Origin: Isoetes taiwanensis
Taxonomy: Eukaryota; Streptophyta; Lycopodiopsida; Isoetales; Isoetaceae
Assembly: GCA_021234155.1 (NCBI GenBank)
Contig: JAJEKV010000041.1
Location: forward strand, 6,501,249 to 6,565,248
DNA length: 64,000 bases
Direction of reading: 5' to 3'
Position numbers and translations under genes: made by a program. This document shows positions 33,369-43,135 of the stretch, in pieces. The notes below the pieces were generated by a model. It did not search any database, had not been told where the DNA came from, and saw only the letters and a list, made by a program, of their open reading frames with translations. Positions within the stretch are counted from its first letter, which is position 1; every line of letters begins with the position of its first letter.

Positions 33369-34027
33369 GAATCATAACTTGGAACCTGAGAGGCATCAAA
33401 GGCCCTCTCAAGAGAAAAAGGGCACTGATAGCTTTAAGAGATATGAAAGCAGAGATATTTATGCTACAAGAACATAGGCTGCCTGAATTTGAATCCTCAA
33501 ATTTAGGAAAATGGATCATACCAAATGGAGATTCCATATGGACTGCAGCTGATGGTACTAAAGGAGGGATTTCTATGGCCTGGAAAGACTTTACCTGTAT
33601 TGAAAAATATAAGCATGGCAGTGGCAGGTGGACTGTGGCAGTGTTAAAAAAAGGGGAAAATGTCTTTGGGGTTATCAATGTATATGCATCTACTGACCCA
33701 GCAGAAAGAGAAACCCAGTGGATGCAAATAGATACATGGATCCAAAATCATCCAATTAAAAATTAGCTCATGGCTGGAGATTTCAATAACACACCTGTGT
33801 GGGATCAGAAACTGGGGAAACAAATGAATATGTCCAGGGGAGAGCGAGTTGCATGGGATAGACTGATGGCTAACTTTATTTATGTTCCTCCATCTTCCTC
33901 ACAACAATACTCTTGGAGCAATAAAAGGAAAGGGAATCAAAGAACCTACTGTCTCCTAGATAGATTCTACCTATGCAATTTTGATTTGAAGGATTGGGAC
34001 AATCTTACTATCTCGAGTGGACTATAA
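33365..34027 (+). pseudogene. L1 copy 4 ORF2 endonuclease domain
   Basis: It begins at the ATG of ATGA at 33365: MRIITWNLRGIKGPLKRKRA, then AEIFMLQEHRLPEFESS (catalytic E in LQEHRL), GTKGGISMAWKDF, FGVINVYASTDPAERETQW, AGDFNNTPVWDQK (catalytic D-x-N) and YCLLDRFYLCN. A single in-frame TAG at 33764-33766 separates NHPIKN from LMAGDFNNTP, and everything else to 34027 is open. The SDH end of the endonuclease and the entire RT are missing at the 34027 breakpoint. Confidence 0.85.
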
Positions 34028-34069
34028 CCCCAAAATGTGCTCAACGTGTAGTTTTTTGGTATCTTTTTT

Positions 34070-34367
34070 GCAAAAAAACAACACTTAAGAGGCACCCATT
34101 GTTTTGTTCCGAAAATGCTAGAAACAACGTGTATTTTTTGGCTAAAAAGTCTATGCATAGAAAAATAACAGCCTGTAAAAAAAATCAATGCGTTGTTTTT
34201 AGGTGTTGTTTTTTTTTGTTCTTACTAAAAACATAACATGTGGTTTTACAAAATATCCACATGTGGTTTGTAAAATAGTAGTTGTGTTTACTAAAACAAC
34301 ATGTGGTTTAACAGAATATCCACATGTGGTTTTTAAACTAGTAGTTGTTTTCAAGTGTTATTTTTGC
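34070..34367. repeat. MITE-like element with short inverted ends and internal 63-bp tandem repeat
   Basis: The left end GCAAAAAAACAACACTTAAG and the right end (reverse complement GCAAAAATAACACTTG) form imperfect terminal inverted repeats. Inside, two 63-bp units start at 34235 and 34298, each carrying AACATGTGGTTT, ATATCCACATGTGG and TAGTAGTTGT. No coding frame. A target-site duplication was not clear. Confidence 0.45.
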
Positions 34368-37200
34368 TCGGCTTGCCTCGGTATGGTTTACATCATTATA
34401 TGCTTATGTTCTTGGTGTCTTGCTAAGTCAGTTCTAATGTTCTTTCATGACTTCTCAGGTCCGACAGTCACTAGCAGCAGGATCGGAGGGCATCACAAAG
34501 AATGCCTCTCAAAACAACCCACAATATGGAAGCTGAACATCGTCACATGTACATGTCCACTTTCCCTGTATATTTTCCATGAGATGAGATGAAATCAAGA
34601 TGGGGTGAGATCAGATGAGATGAAAAATTTACCTCCTTTCAAGTGACTCAATTAGAGGTGCATCTGCTCTTCTTCTGTCGAACAACAATTTTCATGCCCA
34701 CAAGAAGAAATATATTTTGATAAGCAAGGTCCATATCTCACTTTATATGGTGCGTCTGTTCTGTGCATAATGGCCTATTTGTGGTGTTTGAAAGAGTGGA
34801 AAGTTAAGATTGAGGTTGTTAATATTGTCTGTTGGTTTTCAAATATGTCCAAATGATCGGACATGGCCCAAATAAGCAATGGTGTTCTGAGCATTTCAGA
34901 GGCACTCTTTTTCTTGGTTCGTGGCCCATAGAAAATTTAGACGTTAGATGGCTTCAGTCTTGCAGAGAGGGAACCCTTTCTTGCAGAGAGAGACGAGATG
35001 AGAAATATAAATATAAATTGGTTGCAATCTATTCTGTTGGTGCATTTCCATTCTGGTAGTACGTTTTTGTGAGGCCATATTTCCATTCTTCGCAGTGATG
35101 GGCTAGATAACGGCCTCCCACGAGGCGTTATGGGCCAGTTAAGTGGCCATGTGGCCAGGAAATTCCGAGGCCGTACGGCAGTGTGCAAAGTTTTCTGTTA
35201 CTGCGGCGCCGCTGTATTGGATTGAAGGCCGGCGCTGGGCACCATAACTGGGAGCAGGAAACGACAAGGCATGTAAGTAAGAGAAAATCCTTAATGTCGA
35301 AGGAATGGAATTTGATGAACTGCAAAGATATGCCGCATGAGCTCATTAAGATTAGGGAATTAGAAAGAGGCAGATTGAGAGATCGTGTTCAGGTGTTAAT
35401 AGCTCGGGAAGGGAATGTGCAAAAGTATTTTCAATTTTCTAATAAATATGCTTCCAATAGCCTAATAAGCATGCAGCAGAAATGGGCAACACCAAAGGAT
35501 AATGTGCTTACTCATGATCTGGGTCTTGACACTACATAACAAGAGAGGCTGTATATTTCCACCTTCATAAAACAAGGAAGAATGGTGTGAAAAAGCTGCA
35601 GAAATGTTTTGAGTGTGTGATCTGTCATATTTTAAGGCAACAATGTATGACAATGTATATGGTCAGTAGACAACAATGTATTCAACAATGTATTCACCTT
35701 CAGATAGACTCTGAAACACCATGTCAAGAGAATGCCATTTCTGCCAATTCATGCATGCCTTCTAGAACAAGAATCAAGTGATGACTGTTGGGTAACAAAT
35801 TTTGACTCCATTTTCCTCATTGTTGACATTTAAGTGCTTCTTCCCCACCATAATGACCAGCACTGAGGCCATGGACAACAAAGTTATGTTTTTGAGAACT
35901 TGAGATTGCATCCACATGTTTTCATGAGAAAACTATGCATGCATAATTTTGACTAAATATAAATAGAATACGGCAGTATATCAAATCTAAAAGTGAAGAA
36001 GCAATCTTCAATATGATGATCATCCATAGGCCACAGGCTTGTTAACATCAAACAACTGTATATCACAGGCATGTAACTAAGAGAAAATCCTTAATGTCGA
36101 TGTGTCTGACCCTACTCTCTTCTGATTGATACTTATAAGTGGGAGTTAAGTTTGAATATGGCAGAGCTTTTGTATATCGACATCCTTTAATGCCTTTTTG
36201 AGCCAACAGAGTTTTTAGACTAGCCAGGAGCCTTCTGGTTGTTACTTGATGTACCCTGTATACAAGGGCTATCAGTGTGATTGTTTGTGTGAAGCTGTAG
36301 TGGGGAGACTGAAAGGTCCAAATTGCATCTAATGCATGTGCCTTAGTACACCAAATTGGCATACATTTGCAGGCTGATATTCAAACCGTGTCAAGCATGC
36401 ACATTTTTCCAAACATCGTTCTCGTTTAGATTATCGTTCTCATCGTTAACATTTCGTTTCAGCAGAGGTCATCGTTAACATTTTGTTTCAGCAAAGGTCA
36501 AATTTGATCTACCACGTTTGAAACATTTCCATACATTGAGCAGAGCAAATAATCATGTTGGACAATATTGCATGACGGACCATCTCCATGATGCATATCA
36601 TAAATTTGTTCTTACCATATGGAAAGCTATTGGGTTAATGGGTTCATGTTTTATTCGTATGCATTTTGAATAACCATTTTGCATAGATATATTGGCAACT
36701 ACAGAGGTTAGAATTTTCTATGCTCAAACACAGTTCAATTTTTGTATGTTCGGAACTTAGATTCTTTTGATTTAATGCAGAATATCTTTCGTAACAAGTC
36801 GTTATGATCAATATTCTTCTATCGTGCAGGCACTGAACACAAGGCAACAAAATGCAGGTTCAAATTCTGCATGTTCTAGCATGTATAGACAAGTTGGGGA
36901 AGAGAAACGTTCGCGGCGGCCTTGGCCGCCGCGATAAGTTTCTTGTAGAACTAAGTATGTGTCTAGTTCTTAGTTGTTTGTCTACATTTACCAATATGGG
37001 GGTAGCATAGATTCAAGATGCAACATGCAAATGTCAAAGGACATTTAGATTTAAGCATTCATTTTATTTCATAAAATGGAATATGCTTTTTTATAAGCCA
37101 AAATGAGTTCTTTTACTCGTACGGGTTATACACCAAGTTGATTTCTTTACAAGTACAATTTCTCATGTTATCATTTTTCTAACCTTCCAAATGCCAAATT
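34368..37200. other. Gene-free stretch with a dispersed 34-bp repeat and a GC palindrome
   Basis: A 34-bp sequence containing AAGAGAAAATCCTTAATG and ending TCGA occurs at about 35268-35303 and again at 36068-36100. ATAACGGCCTC / GAGGCGTTAT forms a hairpin at about 35107-35131. The 118-codon frame at 35183-35539 has a Lys/Arg/Glu-rich, possibly coiled segment (ELIKIRELERGRLRDRVQVL) but no recognised family. Nothing else supports a gene. Confidence 0.45.
36911..36934. repeat. GC-rich 24-nt palindrome, 11-2-11
   Basis: The arms TCGCGGCGGCC and GGCCGCCGCGA are exact complements with a TT spacer, in AT-rich surroundings. CTAA follows 16 nt later on the plus strand, loosely like a Helitron 3' end (hairpin then CTRR), but no TC start or Rep/helicase was found. 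Confidence 0.7.
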
Positions 37201-37380
37201 GCTACATATTCTAAACGAATGCACCCTGGACTACCACAGTCGTCGGATTCGTCGATCCTACGATCCAGATCGCATGTTGGGGCCTCTCGGCACCTCTCGT
37301 TTTGCTTATAATCATTTATGATTGGAGGCGCCTATGATTTTGAAATATGAAATACGATTTCGCCTAAGGTTTTGAGGGAA

Positions 37381-37922
37381 TATCGAACCTCTAGAGTCTC
37401 AGATCGTTGCCCTCTCTGTGGCCAACGTGTTGAAACTGTTGAACACTGCTTCTTCTTGTGTGATCATCTACGGCTTCTTTGGAAGTGGTTGTTCACTCTT
37501 TTCAGTGTGTCTCTTACTAGCCAGGAGATCCTACTTGCACTTTATCCCCCGGTTTGGCCTAACTTGCGTAAGCGGGCATTTCGTCTTGCTTCTAGTTGGA
37601 TTTTGTGGTCTATCTGGCAGAGGCGACGTTTGTGTATTTTCCAAGGTGCGCACATCTCTGATCAGCAGCTTCTCCGTTGTGCTCAGCAGAAGATCACTAA
37701 AGCTTATCGTTGCTCATCTCTAGCTGATGATAAAAAAGAGATAATTTGGCAGACGTATTTACGGTGTTCTTCTTATGTATAGAGGGGTGTTTTTGCCTAG
37801 TTGGGTCAGCCTATCCACTAGGGTTTTATTCCTGTCTGTGCATTGTGTATTGTGCCTTTGTTCTTGTCAATAAAAAGAGCCTCACGTCCTTAAAAAATTT
37901 AATAAAAAAATATCGAACCTCT
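37381..37922 (+). mobile_element. 5'-truncated LINE insertion with target-site duplication
   Basis: TATCGAACCTCT occurs at 37381-37392 and again at 37911-37922, flanking an insert at 37393-37910. The insert ends with an A-rich tail (AATAAAAAAA). The tandem unit B at about 38350 has a single TATCGAACCTCT with no insert and thus shows the empty site. This is a classic target-primed insertion. Confidence 0.9.
37393..37782 (+). pseudogene. LINE ORF2 C-terminus, zf-RVT region
   Basis: The frame entered from the target site gives RCPLCGQRVETVEHCFFLCD, HLRLLWKWLF, PNLRKRAFRLASSWILWSIW and QRRRLCIFQG, then a stop at 37780. The C-x2-C ... H-x4-C knuckle with E-T-x-E-H and the WxxWxxRN-like helix are typical of the plant L1 zf-RVT domain. 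Only the last about 130 residues are present. This family differs from copies 1-4 and lacks their 3' module. Confidence 0.85.
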
Positions 37923-38169
37923 ATATGGCTTTGCCTAAGATTTTAGAATATGAAATACGGGGGTTCGAAACTCTACTAAAATAACTCAATGCCTTAATAA
38001 GACTACTTTAACCAATGTACCCAGTGAGCTATTGTGGTTATTCTTTATCTTGAATATATATATTTTTTTATAACAACATATTCAATTGTTTTAGAGATAT
38101 ATAGTCTATGGTTTCAGAAATTGTTATTTTTACATCCATATCAAATCCCCTGGAACCCCGTGTTATTTT

Positions 38170-38613
38170 GCTACATATTCTAAACGAGGTGCACCATGGA
38201 CTACCACAGTCGTCGGATTCGTCGATCCTACGACCCAGATCGTATGTTGGGGCCTCTGGGCACCTCTCGTTTCGCTTATAGTCATTTATGATTGGAGGCA
38301 TCTATGATTTTGAAATATGAAATAAGATTTCGCCTAAGGTTCTGAGGGAATATCGAACCTCTATATGGCTTTGCCTAAGATTTTAGAATATGAAATAGGG
38401 GGGTTCGGAACTCTACTAAAATAACTCAATATCTTAGTAAGACTACTTTAATCAATGTACCCAGTGAGCTAATGTGGTTATTTTTTATCTTGAATATATG
38501 TTTTTTTTTTTATAACAACCTATTCAATTGTTTTAGAGATATATAGTGTATGGTTTCAGAAATTGTTATTATTACATCCATATCAAATCCCCCCTGAAAC
38601 CCCCTGTTATTTT
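38170..38613 (+). repeat. Tandem duplication unit B (empty site)
   Basis: A 444-bp unit, near-identical to unit A apart from the LINE. A third start of the unit (TTTTGCTACATATTC) occurs at about 38611 and then diverges, so the duplication ended there. Not coding. Confidence 0.85.
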
Positions 38614-39935
38614 GCTACATATTCATGTTTGGAGATTCGAGTTAGAGCGTGAACTCATGTTAAAGGTAATTGAAATACTATTATGTTCAAGCAAAGCAAA
38701 CTATTTTATTGAGTTTGTATGACCTAAATGCTATTTTGTTGTTGAAATTTAAGGCATAGGATGCTTGTAATGTAAGATCCAGGATGGTTATTTGCATGTC
38801 CTCTTTGTATTCCCATTTCAATATTTGTTTTCAGTATGGACACATTCCTTCGTTTCCATTGAATCGTTAATAATATTTTAAACTAGCCAGACTGCTTATG
38901 GGTACATGCGACAATATTTTTCTTTCTCGGCATTTTCAATCACTTTGGTTGCAGAAGAAATAAATGCGAGAAAGAAAAATTGACGTCACCCAACAATGTA
39001 AAATCATGTATAATTGTTAAAGTAGCTAGATTATCAAAGGAAATAAAGTTGAGGATTAGTTTCTGTTTTTTATTTGAGATAGCGAAGAAGCATGATACTT
39101 GGACATGCCTTTAAAAGCCCCTAGAGAGAAATGCAGATTTATCCACTTGTTTTACTTGATTTAACCTGCATCTTTCTCATTATGGAACAGTGGTTTGCAA
39201 CCTGCAACAAATGAATCATGAGATCTTGTGCCAAGATTCTGACGTAAAAGCAAGGGTGCATATTCTTCTACATAGAACTAGTACAGATGGTCATATAGAC
39301 ATAAGAAACTAAGGCAATTCATATCCATTTGAAAGGAATGGGAAGAGGAAACGAACATACGTGTCAATGATTGTCACAACTCGTTTCTACATTTCTCAAT
39401 CAACTCCCTTGGCATTTCCTGCTGCCAATGATTGCCTGTTGTTCAATAGGCAATCTACTATGTGTAACCAAGTTGAATCATCTAGCCCCCTGCTGTTTAG
39501 CTCATGGAATGGCACATTTTGTGTAGGGTATTTATTACACAGGTTTTGAGTTTTAGCAATTACCTAGGGCTGCGAGTATTGGATTTGCAACATGCTAACA
39601 GGTAAGCAAACCTCATTAGATGAGGTCACTCATTCGAATTCAACATCTCTAGCAAGCAACGCTTCTCTTCTTTAGGATTTAGCCTTCTGCTTCCAATTAA
39701 CACGGCAGATCTAATTTTAGAGCTAAAAGGAAATTCCCATTTATTTATAATACGATCTCATTCAACTACCTTAGGAATGAGTTTCAGTCATGCTTATAAC
39801 TTCTAGGTGATTCATGGCACCATTATTTCAATATAAAATCCCCGCGTTTAAGCCAGGCCATCCCTACAGAGAAAATGTTTTAACTCCAAGGACTTATTTT
39901 ACAACCGCTCAAGGAATTTTATATACGGTAGATAG
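38614..39935. other. Gene-free stretch downstream of ICDH exons
   Basis: AT-rich sequence without supported features. The frame at 39361-39549 has no motif. A short stem near 39611-39630 (CCTCATTAGATGAGG) beside ATTCGAATTC is slightly tRNA-like but too weak to call. Confidence 0.4.
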
Positions 39936-40761
39936 TTACAATTTTGAAGCCTTTGACAGCTTATTGCGTATAGCATCCACCACAACATCAATAAACTCTT
40001 CAGTGTTCAAATGATTGTCCCTTGAAACCCTACACATTGAACCGAATTTTATAAACAAGATTCTCAATACCAGGAGCAATTAATCCAAACATGCTTATCA
40101 ATACTTATTTAGATCCATGTAGAAAAAGAGCCAAGTCCTTTGTCACTTTTCCAGATTCAACAGTTGCAACACATGCAGTCTCTTGTGTTTCAACAAAATT
40201 TGCAGGTCTTGGGTTCTTATCCAAAGAAGCTCTACATCAAGTTTTCATCGCATGATAAGCTCATCCATAAAGGAAAATGAAGAATCTGGTAAGTCTACCT
40301 ATGGACAAGACCTCGACTCCAAATGAAAATTGAGGCAATATTGTTTGTGTTTGTCTTTCCTCCTTTCTGATGTACTTTGAAATGCTTAGCTATTGTCACA
40401 TGAGCAATTTCTGCTTCAATCTTCTTGCCATTTGGAGCTACCTGCATTTTAGAAACAAACTTTAAGTAAGCTGATGTAGCTTTAACGAACGATCCTGCAC
40501 AGCCTTCGACCAACTCACCAAAAAATAAGTCATCAGACCAAGGGAACCAAAACTTATAGATGAATACCAACATAATTAACTTCATGAGTAAGGGTATTTC
40601 AACAACAAGAACGACAGTTGTGTGTAAGTTCGTACCTTCTAAATGGCAGATCATACCTTGAGCAAAGAACATATCCATCATAATTCTTGCATGCCCAAAT
40701 GTAAGCTCCATCAATTTTAAGAACATAAGCTACCATGTCATCGATGAGACGATGTTCATAT
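39936..40761 (-). pseudogene. NADP-dependent isocitrate dehydrogenase, 3' exons only
   Basis: Five minus-strand exons match the C-terminal third of plant NADP-ICDH, which oxidatively decarboxylates isocitrate to 2-oxoglutarate. Exon 40761-40657 gives [20 protein letters not shown] and [10 protein letters not shown] small exon starts at 40494 (GSFVKATS, degraded from GSLGLMTS). Exon 40441-40299 gives VAPNGKKIEAEIAHVTIAKH and FKVHQKGGKTNTNNIASIFI. Exon 40231 down to about 40105 gives LDKNPRPANFVETQETACVA and TVESGKVTKDLALFLHGSK. Exon 40020-39936 gives NHLNTEEFIDVVVDAIRNKL and ends in TAA. The junction between exons 3 and 4 keeps phase (HR-A). A deletion after NYDG, the decayed small exon and a lost donor after HGSK point to a pseudogene. 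All 5' exons are missing; the gypsy element B LTR begins 95 bp upstream. Confidence 0.8.
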
Positions 40762-40855
40762 CTATCCAGTAAAAACATGATGAGCACCGTATTTATAGGT
40801 GCCAAATAATGGCAGAGCCGAAACCATAGAATAAAACCTAAGCTATAGGTTAAGT

Positions 40856-41507
40856 TCTTACAGCTTAACGCGGCTAGGGGGAGCGGCTCAGGCTCAACTC
40901 AGTTGAAATTAATATGTTTAAAGGCTAGAAGCTAAGTTGTCAAGGGTTAGTTTAGATTATAAGTTATGAACGCCAAGGGTTAGATAATACTTCAAAAGTT
41001 AAAAACCGTGAGCTAAAGAATTAAAGTTTAAGCCCGCGGCTGATAACGGGTCGCGAGCCTTTTGAACAAAAACTGTAACATGGCAGCCATAATCTCCGTT
41101 CAATCAAGAAAAGGCCGATCTGCTTCTATAGAAGGCCAAATCCCTGCTATTTGTGGCCGAATCACCTTTATCCATATTTATCTACTATTTTAGATCAGCT
41201 ATTTGTAATTTGAAAAAGGGGATCTGGATAAAAGGTCCAATGCTTGCTTATAAGAACAACGGTTGCCTCTGAAAAGAAATCCATTCTCGCCTGCTTAATT
41301 CCGACTCCCTGTGCCCTGGTTTGATATCGGTTCTAGCGTAGCTTGTGTCTTGATTGTTGATATCATGTGCAGTGTTGAGTTAGGCAAGATAACGATTTCT
41401 TGAAAGAAACCTGAGACCGGTTGGGTGGAAATTTTTTTTCTCCTAAAGACTGGAGTAATCTTTGAGTTTTATCTTGATTGTTTTGGTTGAGTTATTGTGT
41501 CATATCA
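40856..41507 (+). repeat. Element B 5' LTR
   Basis: 652 bp, starting TCTTACAGCTTAAC (the canonical TG has become TC) and ending GTGTCATATCA. It shares CGGCTCAGGCTCAACTCAG and GGGTCGCGAGCC with the 3' LTR. A TATA-like region precedes the tract GCTTGCTTATAAG at about 41242. Confidence 0.9.
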
Positions 41508-41511
41508 AATT

Positions 41512-41523
41512 TGGTATCAGAGC
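41512..41523 (+). promoter_or_regulatory. Element B primer-binding site
   Basis: TGGTATCAGAGC, complementary to the 3' end of initiator tRNA-Met, 5 bp after the LTR. This is the usual minus-strand primer site of plant gypsy elements. Confidence 0.9.
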
Positions 41524-41544
41524 CAGCCCTTTCTAGAATCTGTG

Positions 41545-42620
41545 ATGATGGCTCATCGTTTTAATATTTCTGACGATTAGTACCAGCAGGCATTAAGAAC
41601 TGCTGATTTCATTGCTATTCAAATAGCGCTGCCACCGCCTACATCCCCAGAAGATTATCAGTATAAACTAGAGTAGATTGCTCTACTTTATGGTTTTCTA
41701 CCCAGTAATGTTCAGCCACCGCCATTACCCAGAGATCCCCCATCTGCAAATCCGCCACCACCTGAAAATCCACCACCAGTTGACGCCAATTCTAATCCTC
41801 CGATGGCTACAGAAATTGATAAAAAGGACAAGGCCCCTAAATGGTTAAGAAAAGTGTATCTGCCATACTTTACGGGCGGAATAGCTGTTAAGTCAATGCA
41901 GGTAATAAGTTTTTTAGGAATTTGGGAGAAGTTCTTTGAGAGAGTTAACGCAACTGAATAAGCGAAACTGCAAGCCATGGACACTTATTTGGATGAACAA
42001 GCACAAGTCTGATGGCAAGGTCGTAGATTGATGCAGCCCGAGGTTAATTCATGGGCAGTATTCCGTAGTGCATTCGAATCCCATTACTTACCTGCAAATT
42101 ATCACAGGATACTACAAAAAGAATGGAATCTTGTTAAACAGGATGACGGAGAAACTGTGTTCGATTATTATATGAAATTCGGTCGTTTGGGTTCACAAGT
42201 TAGAAACTTAAGTGAAAACGAACTTTTAAGAAAGTTTGTGAATGGGTTAAAAGAAGAAATATTTGCGAAGCTGGATCTTATTGAACCATATAATACGGAA
42301 GATGCAATTAAGAAAGCAGGAGTGCAGAACGGAAATTAAATCCCAAGACCCGTAAACTAGTTGTTTGGGAAGGAGTGCCTTCTCGTGAACAGAAAAGACC
42401 GAAGCGTGAAAATTTTGAAAATAGAAGAGACAAGAAAAATAAAAGAGGTCATGATGAGCGTAAGACCAGGTTCAATGGAAGGAATGGAAAACGCTCTAAT
42501 AATGGACAGAAGGCCAAACAGGAACAAAATAAAGGGCCAAAGACCAGATGCTATCTTTGTGGAGGACCGCATTATTAGTCTAACTGCCCGAAGAATACAG
42601 CTTCAGTGGATAAGAATGTG
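41545..42620 (+). pseudogene. Element B gag and zinc knuckle
   Basis: An ATG at 41545 opens MMAHRFNISDD, then a stop. A Pro-rich stretch at 41710-41800 precedes the capsid: KWLRKVYLPYFTGG, FRSAFESHYLPANYHRI, EWNLVKQDDGETVFDYYMKF and LLRKFVNGLKEEIF (42028-42339). After a shift, a basic segment (42375-42578) leads to the CCHC knuckle CYLCGGPHY...NC at about 42549-42585, which contains an in-frame TAG. The Pro-rich N-terminus and capsid layout are typical of chromovirus-type Gag. Several stops make it inactive. Confidence 0.8.
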
Positions 42621-43135
42621 AAGAAAGTACAGTTTAAAGAGCTGCCACCCAAAGAAAGGCATGTTGCTCAATCCCATCATGTGGAGGACAGATCAGAAAC
42701 TTCCAGAGACGGGGAAGAAAGGAATAAAGGAAAGCTTGCAGCTATTGAGCAAGAAAAAGGGAGACTGCAAATTGCTTACCTATCGGGAGCCGATACAGGA
42801 TCTCCAGAAACATGGTTGTTTAAAATGAAAGGTTCAATAAAAGGCCAAGATGTGATTGTTTTGCTTGACGATGGATCCACGCCTGATTTCATTTCGCAGG
42901 ACTTGGTGTACAAATTAGGACTAGCTATTTGTGATCTGCAAACTAAAATCATAGTTATGCAAGGTTTGAAAGGTCCCAAGAATCAGTGCGACAAATATGT
43001 GATAGCCCCTATCCAAATAGAGTAGTACTCGAAGAAAGAGTTTTGATTATGGCCTCTTTAGAATCCATGGATGTGATATTGGGAATTGGATGGTGAGAAC
43101 AATCTGATGCCCGACCTAATTATAGTGAAAAGTCA
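42606..43135 (+). pseudogene. Element B protease
   Basis: The frame at 42606-43025 includes VIVLLDDGSTPDFISQDLVY, the retroviral-type aspartic protease site. Here D-S-G-A is D-D-G-S, keeping the catalytic Asp and Gly. It is followed by VMQGLKGPK. A stop at 43023 is followed by VLEERVLIMASLESMDVILG and IGW, the ILGMDWL-like C-terminal motif, in another frame. Confidence 0.7.

Larger units (their letters stand above)
31746..34027 (+). mobile_element. L1 LINE copy 4, ORF1 and ORF2 5' half
   Basis: The content is ORF1 from the DUF4283-like region onward, the zinc knuckle, a long linker and the ORF2 endonuclease. It stops at 34027 inside the endonuclease, with no RT or poly(A). It shares protein motifs with copies 1 and 2 but is clearly diverged, a sister subfamily. 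It starts directly after the A-run of copy 3, which suggests copy 3 landed within copy 4 or a rearrangement joined them. Confidence 0.85.
37201..38169 (+). repeat. Tandem duplication unit A (with LINE insertion)
   Basis: Unit A begins GCTACATATTCTAAACGA and carries CAGTCGTCGGATTCGTCGAT, GCCTAAGGTT and TATCGAACCTCT in the same order as unit B. Without the inserted LINE and its duplicated target it would be about 439 bp, matching unit B. Confidence 0.85.

Noticed and set aside
35183-35539. Possible kinesin coiled-coil exon
   Set aside because: It has a charged helical stretch, but no family match and no clear splice link to the kinesin exons 5 kb upstream.
36911-36960. Helitron 3' terminus
   Set aside because: Hairpin and CTAA are suggestive, but the spacing is longer than usual and no 5' TC end or Rep/helicase gene was found.
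39611-39650. tRNA-like stem near CATTCGAATTC
   Set aside because: Anticodon-like loop has the wrong size and there is no D-arm or acceptor stem.
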